Shown piece by piece: positions 49,818-57,008 of a stretch of DNA of 64,000 nucleotides. The position numbers were made by a program, and so were the translations under genes. Positions within the stretch are counted from its first letter, which is position 1. Each line of letters opens with the position of its first letter. The stretch covers positions 1,054,001-1,118,000 of the forward strand of contig CP091034.1 of assembly GCA_039725955.1 (NCBI GenBank), given 5' to 3'. This DNA comes from Sinorhizobium sp. B11. GTDB taxonomy: Bacteria; Pseudomonadota; Alphaproteobacteria; Rhizobiales; Rhizobiaceae. The notes below the pieces were generated by a model, which saw only the letters and a program-made list of their open reading frames with translations, was not told where the DNA came from and ran no database searches.

Positions 49818-50663
49818 TCAACCGAGGAAGTCGCGGATCGCAGCGGCAATCTCGTCCGAATGCGTTTCGAGCGCGAAGTGGCCAGTGTCGAAGAATTTGA
49901 TCACGGCATCAGGAATATCGCGGGCGAAGGCTTCTGCGCCCGGCGGAAGGAAGAAGGGGTCGTTCTTGCCCCAGACCGCGAGAAAGCGCGGCTTGTGGGT
50001 GCGGAAGTAGTTCTGGAAGGTTGGGTAGAGTGCCACGTTACTCTTGTAGTCGCCCATGAGATCGAGCTGCACATCTTCAGCACCCGGACGCGAGAGATAG
50101 AAATTGTCGAGCGAATAACCGTCGGGCGAAACCGTGGTCGGATCGGCAACGCCATGCGTATACTGCCAGATCGTCGTCTCCGGACCCAGAAACGCCTTCA
50201 GCACGGCCCGGTTTTCTGCACTTGCATCCTGCCAATAGGCCTGCACCGGGTTCCACGCATCGCTGAGGCCATCGACATAGGCGTTGCCATTCTGCGAAAT
50301 GATGCCCGCGATCCGCTCCGGATGCTTCACCGCCAGGCGGAAACCGGTTGGCGCGCCATAGTCGAAGACATAGACGGCGTACCGATCGAAGCCGACAATC
50401 TCGGTGAAGCGGTCGATCGTGTCTGCAATGCTGTCGAAGCTGTTGACCGCGGGATCGTCCGACTGGCCGAAGCCCGGAAGGTCGGGCGCGATGATGTGAT
50501 AGCGATCGGCAAGCAGCGGGATCAGATCGCGGAACATGTGGCCCGAGGTCGGGAAGCCATGCAGCAGCAGGAGCTTCGGCGCACCTTTGGGACCGGCCTC
50601 ACGATAGGCAATCTTGATGCCGTCGACGGTGGTGTTGCGATAGCTGATCTTGGTCATCGTCAT
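49818..50663 (-). CDS. Alpha/beta hydrolase with aspartate nucleophile (dehalogenase/epoxide hydrolase-like)
   Basis: A 281-residue alpha/beta hydrolase. The oxyanion HGFPTSG motif is at about residues 35-41. The nucleophile elbow reads VFDYGAPTGFR, with aspartate in the place of serine, as in haloalkane dehalogenases and epoxide hydrolases. The late GHFALETH supplies the histidine. The insertion with NAYVDGLSDAWNPVQAYW is typical of a group of uncharacterised hydrolases. AAGGAAAC precedes ATG 50663. It lies between an SDR gene and a frameshifted hydrolase gene on the same strand. Confidence 0.85.
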   Translation of the reverse strand: MTMTKISYRNTTVDGIKIAYREAGPKGAPKLLLLHGFPTSGHMFRDLIPLLADRYHIIAPDLPGFGQSDDPAVNSFDSIADTIDRFTEIVGFDRYAVYVFDYGAPTGFRLAVKHPERIAGIISQNGNAYVDGLSDAWNPVQAYWQDASAENRAVLKAFLGPETTIWQYTHGVADPTTVSPDGYSLDNFYLSRPGAEDVQLDLMGDYKSNVALYPTFQNYFRTHKPRFLAVWGKNDPFFLPPGAEAFARDIPDAVIKFFDTGHFALETHSDEIAAAIRDFLG

Positions 50664-50713
50664 GTTTCCTTCAGTGAGATGAATGGTGATATGTTCGCAG
50701 ATATGTCGGCCGT

Positions 50714-51423
50714 TCAGGCTTCGGCCACTGTTGCCGCCGCCTCGCGGATGACCTGCAGCACCGTGTCCGGTGCCGTGACCATCGGCGTATGATCGACAGC
50801 GAAAGGCCGCTGCATCGCCTGCATGCGCTCGGCCATGAAGCGCTGGTTGGCGACCGCGATCATCCGGTCGTCTTCGGCGACCAGGAACCAGGAGGGGCGA
50901 TCCTTCCAGAGCGGTCGCCCGACCGGCACCGTAATGCAGGCAGGTGAAATCGGCCGTTGCACGGCAGCAAGTACTGCCAGTTCTTCATCCGTGGCATTCG
51001 GCGCATAGGCCGCGGCAAAGGCTTCACGCGGATAATAGATCAGGCCGTTTTCATCGGGCGCAAGCTGCGGCGCTCGCGGATCGAGCTCAGTGCGATAGAA
51101 GACATCGGCAACCGTTTCTCCCTCATCAGGGGCGAGAGCAGCAACATAGACCAGTGCCTTCACATTCTCGTTCTGCACGCCGGCGATAACCGCTCCGGCA
51201 TAGGCATGGCCGGCGGAACCACCGGCCCGTCCAAACGGTCCAGCGCCTGCGCAAGGGCTTTGACGTCATCGGCATAGGAGGTCAGCGGCAGCGGTGCGGC
51301 CGTCACCGCAAAACCGTCGGCGGCAAGCGGCGCGATGATCTTGGCCCAGCCGGAGCCGTCAGCCCAGGCGCCATGGACGAGCACGATATGCATAGCCTGC
51401 TGATCAGTCGATTGCGACGGCAT
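50714..51423 (-). pseudogene. Alpha/beta hydrolase gene broken by a one-base frameshift
   Basis: Two overlapping frames form one alpha/beta hydrolase. The first (51423 down to about 51217) reads IVLVHGAWADGSGWAKIIAPLAADG and ends LDRLDGPVV; the second resumes with GHAYAGAVIAG and continues VQNENVKALVYVAALAPDEGE to 50714. A single missing base around 51214-51217 would restore one protein of about 236 residues. In the restored frame the elbow is GHAYAG, with alanine where the serine should be, so even the intact protein may not have been a classical esterase. A sequencing error is possible. It faces the CGNR regulator gene. Confidence 0.75.
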
Positions 51424-51445
51424 CTGCTTTCTCCCTTTTTCAGAG

Positions 51446-51474
51446 TAACCGTTTAAAGCGACATAGAACGGTTA
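51446..51474. promoter_or_regulatory. Probable operator between the hydrolase and CGNR regulator genes
   Basis: An inverted repeat TAACCGTT (51446-51453) and AACGGTTA (51467-51474) lies in the divergent gap. A second, TGTCAA with TTGACA, lies near 51500. The CGNR protein is the obvious candidate to bind one of them. Confidence 0.5.
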
Positions 51475-51582
51475 TCTTGTGGAGGCGTAACTTGTCAACA
51501 GGCTTTTGACAGGTTACATAAGGGTCACGTTTTCAAACGGGCTGCCGTACAGTTGCGGTCTGCAGCCGAAATAGGACTTGTC

Positions 51583-52203
51583 ATGGATAACCACTCTCCC
51601 GCCCTGTTTCTGGGTGACGCGCTGGCACTGGATTTCCTGAATTCGGTGGCGACGCCTGTCGACACGCCTGTTGATTGGATGGAAGACGGCGAGGGCCTGC
51701 TGCGCTGGCTGGAGCAGGCAAAGCTCGCCCCGCACGAGACGCTTGAAAGCCTGCGCGCCCAGGCATTGCCGGGGGAACTCGACAAGGTCGCCGATCAGGC
51801 GCGCAATCTGCGCGAATGGTTCCGGACTTTTGTCCGCGAGCACAAGGGAAAGCCGTTGAAGCCCCAGGCTTTGGCCGAGCTGGAACCGCTGAACCGCCTG
51901 CTCGAACGTGACGAGGGTTTCAGCCGCGTCGTGGCGCGCCAGACGGACGAAGGCGAGGTTTTCGAGTTCCAGCCGATGCGCAAATGGCGCTCGCCAGATG
52001 CATTGCTGTTACCGGTCGGCGAGGCGCTCGGGCGCTTTGTCTGCTCCGAGGATTTTTCCAATGTGAAAGCCTGCGAGGGGCCGGTCTGCACTCTCTTGTT
52101 TGCCGACCATACACGCGGTCATCGCCGGCGCTGGTGCAGCATGGCAATGTGCGGCAACCGCGCCAAGCAGGCCGCACACCGCGACCGGATCAGGCAGGCC
52201 TAG
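51583..52203 (+). CDS. CGNR zinc-finger/ABATE domain regulator
   Basis: A 206-residue putative transcription factor. The N-terminal ABATE domain covers about 1-130 (LFLGDALALDFLNSVAT) and the C-terminal zinc finger holds CEGPVCTLLFADHTRGHRRRWCSMAMCGNRAKQAAHR, with all four cysteines and the CGNR string. ATG 51583 has AGGAC upstream. It is divergent from the hydrolase/SDR group, its likely target. Its 3-prime end overlaps the SRPBCC gene by 14 bp on the opposite strand. Confidence 0.9.
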   Translation: MDNHSPALFLGDALALDFLNSVATPVDTPVDWMEDGEGLLRWLEQAKLAPHETLESLRAQALPGELDKVADQARNLREWFRTFVREHKGKPLKPQALAELEPLNRLLERDEGFSRVVARQTDEGEVFEFQPMRKWRSPDALLLPVGEALGRFVCSEDFSNVKACEGPVCTLLFADHTRGHRRRWCSMAMCGNRAKQAAHRDRIRQA

Positions 52204-52651
52204 CCTTCATTTCTTCGATAAGCCGATCGAAGCCGATACCCGTGCCGCTTTCTCTGATGTCGCCGTCTTGGGAGTCTCCGAAGACGGCCTGCTCGGTAAA
52301 GGTCATCAGTGTGGTGGGGCCGCGTCCGGTAAATTCCACCGTGACCAGTGACGAGGAGATGCTCCTGCCTGCCGTCAGCATCGTATAGGCATAGACGATG
52401 CGTTCGCGCGGGTGAATTTCGAGATAGTGGGCGCGCATCGCCTGCTCGGTTCCATCTGGCATGCGCCATGTCATGCGCTCGGTCCCGCCGATCTCGAAGG
52501 CGAAATGATCCTCCATCACCTGCCAGTCGGGATGACACGCCGTCCAGCGCCGCTTCAGCTGGTGGTCCGACCAGAAGCGGAAGGCATGCCCGACACTACC
52601 AGGCAGGTCGCGCTCGATGACGAACGTCCGATGATTGACGGTGACACCCAT
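52190..52651 (-). CDS. SRPBCC (AHSA1-like) domain protein
   Basis: A 153-residue START/Bet v1-fold protein of the AHSA1 group: TFVIERDLPGSVGHAFRFWSDHQLKRRW at the start, EIGGTERMTWRMPDG and LEIHPRERIVYAYTM in the middle, LMTFTEQAVFGD and GFDRLIEEMKA at the end. Such proteins bind hydrophobic ligands and are often coded next to ArsR regulators. Its ATG overlaps the ArsR stop by one base. Third gene of the GST-ArsR-SRPBCC operon. Confidence 0.88.
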   Translation of the reverse strand: MGVTVNHRTFVIERDLPGSVGHAFRFWSDHQLKRRWTACHPDWQVMEDHFAFEIGGTERMTWRMPDGTEQAMRAHYLEIHPRERIVYAYTMLTAGRSISSSLVTVEFTGRGPTTLMTFTEQAVFGDSQDGDIRESGTGIGFDRLIEEMKARPA

Positions 52652-52995
52652 CAGTGATCCTTTTCCTCAGGGGTTTCCGCCATCAGCAGGGCAAGGCGGT
52701 CGAAGGCGGCATGCATTTCGGCCTGTCGCTGCTCGAGCCACCTGTTGATGGCGCCAAAGGCCTGTTGCTGCATGCGATAGGTGCGCACGCGGCCGATCTT
52801 TTCCGAAATGACGATGCCGCTTTCCTCGAGAATGCGCAGGTGTTTCAGCACGGCCGGCAGACCGACATCGGCGGGCTCCGCCAGTTCCGTGACGGAGGCC
52901 GGCCCCCTGGCAAGCTGCTCGATGAAGCTGCGCCGATAGGGATCGGCAAGCGCCTGAAACATCCGGTCGAATTCGGCTGGCGCCGGCTCTGCCAT
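52651..52995 (-). CDS. ArsR family helix-turn-helix regulator
   Basis: A 114-residue winged-helix repressor. It starts EFDRMFQALADPYRRSFIEQLARGPASVTELAEPADVGLPAVLKHLRILEESGIV, the classic ArsR core with recognition helix around LPAVLKHLRILE. There is no metal-binding cysteine motif, so it is of the type paired with SRPBCC proteins rather than a metal sensor. Its ATG overlaps the GST stop codon (TAATG) and its stop overlaps the SRPBCC start. Two palindromes in front of the GST gene are its probable operators. Confidence 0.92.
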   Translation of the reverse strand: MAEPAPAEFDRMFQALADPYRRSFIEQLARGPASVTELAEPADVGLPAVLKHLRILEESGIVISEKIGRVRTYRMQQQAFGAINRWLEQRQAEMHAAFDRLALLMAETPEEKDH

Positions 52996-53678
52996 TACAT
53001 TGCCTCAAGATACCGCGCGGGCATCGCCTCCCGATAGGGAAACATCGAAAAATAGGGTTGCGCTTCCGACAGCACGCGTTTGACGGAAGGACGTTGTAAC
53101 AGACGCTCCAGGTAGGAGGAAAGCGCCTGCTGCTCCCCGGTGAACGGATGCACGATGGACGCGAAGAACAATCCGGGCAAGGCCGCGCAGTCGGCCATGG
53201 TGAAATCATCTCCCGTTGCCCAGAGCTTTTCCTGCATGTGGACGTCAATCATCTTGTAGGCCTGATCAAGCATGGCCCTCGCTTCCACCACGCCATGCGG
53301 ATCATGAGCATCTGCCGGCCGGATCCTGTCGGTGACGACCTTCTGCATCGGCACGCTGACATAGAGATCGTAGAACCGGTCCCAGAGCCGCACCTGCATC
53401 TGCGCGTCCGGATCATCGGGCAGAAGCCGCACCGGCCCCGGATAATGGGCCTGCAGATATTCTATGATGATGCTCGTTTCCGGTATCGTGCGCCCCGCTG
53501 CCCGATCATGCAGAATCGGAATCTTGCCGACCGGCCACTTGTCGAGCAACGCTGCGGCCGACTCCGGATTGCCGAAGTCGACGATCTCCGCGTCAAACGC
53601 AGTCCCATTTTCATAAAGGGCAATCAGCACCTTGTGGCAGAATGAGGCGAGGGGATGAAGATAAAGCGTCAGTGTCAT
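52995..53678 (-). CDS. Glutathione S-transferase family protein
   Basis: A 227-residue GST. The thioredoxin-fold N-terminus reads MTLTLYLHPLASFCHKVLIALYENG, with WPVGKIPILHD (the cis-proline) and IPETSIIIEYL (Glu/Ser for glutathione binding); the helical C-terminal domain follows from about residue 90 (MQVRLWDRFYDLYV). The ATG at 53678 has AGGTGG upstream. First gene of the three-gene operon; a good promoter with overlapping operator lies just upstream. Confidence 0.9.
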   Translation of the reverse strand: MTLTLYLHPLASFCHKVLIALYENGTAFDAEIVDFGNPESAAALLDKWPVGKIPILHDRAAGRTIPETSIIIEYLQAHYPGPVRLLPDDPDAQMQVRLWDRFYDLYVSVPMQKVVTDRIRPADAHDPHGVVEARAMLDQAYKMIDVHMQEKLWATGDDFTMADCAALPGLFFASIVHPFTGEQQALSSYLERLLQRPSVKRVLSEAQPYFSMFPYREAMPARYLEAM

Positions 53679-53687
53679 TAATCCACC

Positions 53688-53759
53688 TATAGTTTCCAAC
53701 TGAGGAAACTATAGCGTCGCCGTGATGATACGGCAAGATACTTTCCAATAACGGAAAGT
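53688..53759 (-). promoter_or_regulatory. Promoter and two operators of the GST-ArsR-SRPBCC operon
   Basis: On the minus strand TTGCCG (53731-53736) and TATAGT (53708-53713) form a -35/-10 pair with a 17-bp spacer. The -10 box is part of a perfect palindrome with 10-bp arms (53688-53697 and 53704-53713, core TAGTTTCC/GGAAACTA, 6-bp spacer). A second site ACTTTCC-N6-GGAAAGT lies at 53740-53759, upstream of the -35 box, 49 bp centre to centre. Both share TTTCC-N6-GGAAA, fitting repression by the ArsR protein. Confidence 0.7.
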
Positions 53760-53761
53760 TT

Positions 53762-54475
53762 TTATGCGTAAGCCACCCATCCCCTGAAGCTGAAGGCGGT
53801 GTAGAAAAGCGTGACACCCGAAAAGCCCGCCTCGCGCAACATGGTCTCCTCCTCCTCGGGTGCGAGGATATGCAGCCTTTCACGCATTGCCTTCCGCGCA
53901 TTCTCGACACGGGCGGGGTCCGTTCCATCGATGGCGCCGAAGGCGAGATGCCGATCGATCCATATCGATCGCTCCGGCTCGCTCTGAAGAAAGCTCATAT
54001 GCGCAATGACAAAGGGCGCGCCGGACTTCAGGCGACGGCGAATCTGCACAAGTGTTTCAAGCCGTTGCTCGATCGGGATATGGTGGAACGTCAGGAGGCA
54101 AACAGCGGCATCGAACGGTCCCTCGGGCGCGACATCGATGCTGCCCTGATGAAAACCGATGCGGTTGCCGTGTTCTCCGGCGACCTGCTGCGCCAGTTGC
54201 AGCATGTCGGCGGAGGGGTCGACGCCGTCGAAAGTCCAGCCCGCCTGTGCCTCGGCAAGGGCTTTAAGCTCCAGCCCGCCACCGGCGCCGAGGACAAGAA
54301 CGCGACCATCGTCAGGCATGCGCTCTGCCATCAGCATCGCCGCCATCCGGTGCAGGCTTGAAAAGCCGGGAACCTGTCGTGGTGGACCTTCGAGATAGGA
54401 TTTGGCGGCATCGCCGCTGAAGGCAGATGCCGCCGTGTGAGACGTGGAGTGGCCAGGATGATCGCCGTTCTTCAT
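53762..54475 (-). CDS. Class I SAM-dependent methyltransferase
   Basis: A 237-residue methyltransferase. Motif I is VLVLGAGGGLELKAL (GxGxG), followed by FDGVDPSADMLQLAQQ (acidic residue for SAM ribose) and GPFDAAVCLLTFHHIP (motif post-II). SAM-binding core at about 55-150. Substrate unknown. The ATG at 54475 sits inside a palindrome and has only a weak ribosome site; an upstream in-frame start at 54511 is possible. It ends three bases before the second ArsR operator of the next operon. Confidence 0.87.
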   Translation of the reverse strand: MKNGDHPGHSTSHTAASAFSGDAAKSYLEGPPRQVPGFSSLHRMAAMLMAERMPDDGRVLVLGAGGGLELKALAEAQAGWTFDGVDPSADMLQLAQQVAGEHGNRIGFHQGSIDVAPEGPFDAAVCLLTFHHIPIEQRLETLVQIRRRLKSGAPFVIAHMSFLQSEPERSIWIDRHLAFGAIDGTDPARVENARKAMRERLHILAPEEEETMLREAGFSGVTLFYTAFSFRGWVAYA

Positions 54476-54496
54476 GTAACTTTTATTATTACATGA
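54472..54496. promoter_or_regulatory. Palindrome over the methyltransferase start codon
   Basis: TCATGTAA (54472-54479) and TTACATGA (54489-54496) form perfect 8-bp arms with a 9-bp AT-rich centre. The start codon lies in the left arm. It could be an operator or a hairpin that blocks translation. Confidence 0.5.
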
Positions 54497-54520
54497 TTTC
54501 TGGCCTGTCAATTCGTGGGC

Positions 54521-55384
54521 CTATTTCGCAAACTTGCGCGCCCCGGCGACGCAGAGAATGACGGCGACCGTTACCGCAAGCATGGACCAGCTCACCGTTT
54601 CCCGCAGCAATGTTGCGGCAAGCGCCAGGCCGAAGAAGGGCTGCAGCAGCTGCAATTGGCCAACGGCGGCAATGCCGCCCTGCGCAAGGCCACGGTACCA
54701 GAAGATGAAGCCGATCAGCATGCTGAAGAGCGAGACATAGGCGAGGCCCAGCATGGCCGGCGTCTGGATCTCGGCAAAGCTCGGCGGCCGGTAGGCGATG
54801 GCCGCGATGATCATGACAGGCAACGAAACCACCAGAGCCCAGGAAATCACCTGCCAGCCGCCAAGCCGGCGCGACAGCCGCGCACCCTCGGCATAACCGA
54901 GCCCGCAAACGATGATCGCGCCGAGCATCAGCGCATCGCCAACAGGCGAGGCGGTCAGCCCCTGCATCAGCGCAAAACCGGCCACAAGCGCGCTACCGAG
55001 CAGCGAGAAGAGCCAGAAAGCCGGCTTCGGCCGCTCGCCGCCCCTGATGACGCCGAAGATCGCGGTTGCGAGCGGCAATAGGCCGATGAAGACGATGGAA
55101 TGCGCCGAGGTCACATGCTGCAGCGCCAGCGCCGTCAGCAGCGGGAAGCCGACGACGACGCCGAGCGCTATGACGACGAGCGAGATGAGATCCTGCCGCG
55201 AAGGACGCTTTTCCCTAAAGACGATCAGCAGGCAGAGCGCCAGGATGCCGGCAATCGCCGCTCGCGCCACCGTCAGAAAAACCGGATCGAGCTGCATGAC
55301 GGCCACGCGTGTGGCAGGCAGCGATCCGCTGAAGATGAGCACGCCGATAAAACCATTGATCCATCCGGTCGCTGTGCGATCCAT
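54521..55384 (-). CDS. EamA family (DMT) transporter
   Basis: A 287-residue inner-membrane exporter with ten helices arranged as two EamA repeats, the first starting GFIGVLIFSGSLPATRVAVMQLDPVF, the second GDALMLGAIIVCGLGYAEGARLSRRLG. The string GLLPLATAIFGVI and the late GQLQLLQPFFGLALAATLLRE are typical. Such proteins export amino acids or metabolites. AAAGGAG precedes ATG 55384. It is divergent from a MocR regulator gene, a common pairing, which suggests control by a PLP-linked or amino acid signal. Confidence 0.9.
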   Translation of the reverse strand: MDRTATGWINGFIGVLIFSGSLPATRVAVMQLDPVFLTVARAAIAGILALCLLIVFREKRPSRQDLISLVVIALGVVVGFPLLTALALQHVTSAHSIVFIGLLPLATAIFGVIRGGERPKPAFWLFSLLGSALVAGFALMQGLTASPVGDALMLGAIIVCGLGYAEGARLSRRLGGWQVISWALVVSLPVMIIAAIAYRPPSFAEIQTPAMLGLAYVSLFSMLIGFIFWYRGLAQGGIAAVGQLQLLQPFFGLALAATLLRETVSWSMLAVTVAVILCVAGARKFAK

Positions 55385-55442
55385 GTAGGCACTCCTTTGT
55401 TTGCCCCATGCTTATCCGCTTTCCGCACTGGCGCTGCCAGCC

Positions 55443-55470
55443 ACAGTTCGATACAGTTTTCTGAAACTGT
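55443..55470. promoter_or_regulatory. Candidate MocR operator between the EamA and MocR genes
   Basis: ACAGTT occurs twice as a direct repeat (55443-55448, 55453-55458) and then inverted as AACTGT (55465-55470). The last two make a palindrome ACAGTTT-TCTG-AAACTGT. It lies directly before the regulator start and 59 bp from the exporter start. Confidence 0.55.
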
Positions 55471-55492
55471 TATGGTGAAGGAACCAGTACGG

Positions 55493-56902
55493 ATGGACGA
55501 GCAGATACAGGCAGGCAGCCGGGTCGGCATGGTCATGGCGACCATCCGCCAGCGCATCGCCGGCCGCAGCCTCACACCCGGCGCCAAGCTGCCCTCGATC
55601 CGCAGTCTCTCGGGATCTTTGAAAGTCTCGGCCTCGACCGTGGTCGATGCCTATGAGCGGCTGGTCGCCGAAGGCGCGATCCTCTCGCGCCCGGGCTCCG
55701 GCTTCTATGTCGCGAGCCAGACGGCTCCGCTCTCGCTCGCCGATATTGGCCCGAAGCTCGACCGCGCCGTCGATCCCTTCTGGGTATCGCGGCAATCGCT
55801 GGAGGCGCAGGAAAGCGACCTCAAACCCGGCTGCGGCTGGCTGCCGCCCGCATGGCTCCCGGAAGAGGCGATCCGCCGAACCCTTCGATCCCTGTCGCGC
55901 GCCGATGCCGCAAGCCTCTCCGATTACGGCGCGCCCCTTGGCCTCAAGCCGCTGCGGCAGCTGATCGCACGCCGCGCGGCCGAGCGCGGCATCGAGGCAT
56001 CGCCGGACCAGGTCATGCTCACCGAATCCGGCACGCAGGCGATCGACTTTCTCTGCCGTTTCCTGATCGAGCCCGGCGATACCGTGCTGGTGGACGATCC
56101 CTGCTATTTCAATTTCCATGCCCTGCTCAGAGCCCACCGCGCCAAGGTCGTCAGCGTTCCCTATACGCCCTCCGGCCCCGATATCGAGCTCTTCGCCGCA
56201 GCGCTTACCGAGCATCGGCCGCGCCTCTACATCACCAATTCTGCAATCCACAATCCAACAGGCGCCACGCTCTCGCCGGTTACGGCGCACCGGCTCCTGA
56301 AGCTTGCCGAACAACACGGCCTCACCATCATCGAGGACGATATTTTCGCCGATTTCGAACTGATGCCGGCACCCCGCCTTGCCGCCTTCGACGGCCTCGA
56401 TCGTGTCATCCATATCGGCAGCTTCTCCAAGACGCTCTCGGCCGCCGCCCGCTGTGGCTTCATCGCCGCACGGCCGGAATGGATCGAGGGCCTGATCGAC
56501 CTCAAGATCGCCACCTCCTTCGGCGGCGCCCGGCTGAATGCCGAACTGGTGCTTGGTGTGCTCAGCGACGGCAGCTATCGCAAACATGCCGACGGACTGC
56601 GCAGCCGATTGTCCAGGACGATGTTCGAGGTGTCCTCCCGGCTTAAAGCTTTGGGCATTCGCCCCTGGCTGGAGCCGCAGGCCGGCATGTTCCTCTGGTG
56701 CCATTTGCCGGATGGTCTGGATGCTGCGGCAGTCGCGCGCGCAGCACTTGCCCGGAATGTCGTGCTCGCGCCGGGCAACGCCTTCAGCCTGTCGCAATCC
56801 GCCACCGGCTTCATGCGGTTCAATGTCTCGCAGACGCTGGAAAGCAGGGTGTTTGATGTGCTTAGGGATGCGCTTAGGCAGGCGGAACGGTCCGCTGAGT
56901 GA
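55493..56902 (+). CDS. MocR family regulator (GntR helix-turn-helix fused to aminotransferase domain), first copy
   Basis: A 469-residue regulator. The GntR winged helix spans about 10-75 (AKLPSIRSLSGSLKVSASTVVDAYERLVAEG). The fold type I aminotransferase domain follows, with NPTG in SAIHNPTGATLS, EDDIFADFE, and the PLP lysine in GSFSKTLSAAARCGF. MocR proteins bind PLP and amino acid-derived ligands and activate neighbouring genes. The start is ATG 55493 (AAGGAA upstream) or 55472. Its likely target is the divergent EamA exporter gene. Confidence 0.92.
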   Translation: MDEQIQAGSRVGMVMATIRQRIAGRSLTPGAKLPSIRSLSGSLKVSASTVVDAYERLVAEGAILSRPGSGFYVASQTAPLSLADIGPKLDRAVDPFWVSRQSLEAQESDLKPGCGWLPPAWLPEEAIRRTLRSLSRADAASLSDYGAPLGLKPLRQLIARRAAERGIEASPDQVMLTESGTQAIDFLCRFLIEPGDTVLVDDPCYFNFHALLRAHRAKVVSVPYTPSGPDIELFAAALTEHRPRLYITNSAIHNPTGATLSPVTAHRLLKLAEQHGLTIIEDDIFADFELMPAPRLAAFDGLDRVIHIGSFSKTLSAAARCGFIAARPEWIEGLIDLKIATSFGGARLNAELVLGVLSDGSYRKHADGLRSRLSRTMFEVSSRLKALGIRPWLEPQAGMFLWCHLPDGLDAAAVARAALARNVVLAPGNAFSLSQSATGFMRFNVSQTLESRVFDVLRDALRQAERSAE

Positions 56903-57008
56903 TACGCTGTCGCATGCCGATGTTTTAGGATGACAGGATCGCCGCCCAACAATATACAGTCAATTTCGGCCGGCCGTATCAGTCCGGATGCGCATTGCGG
57001 ATTACGAC

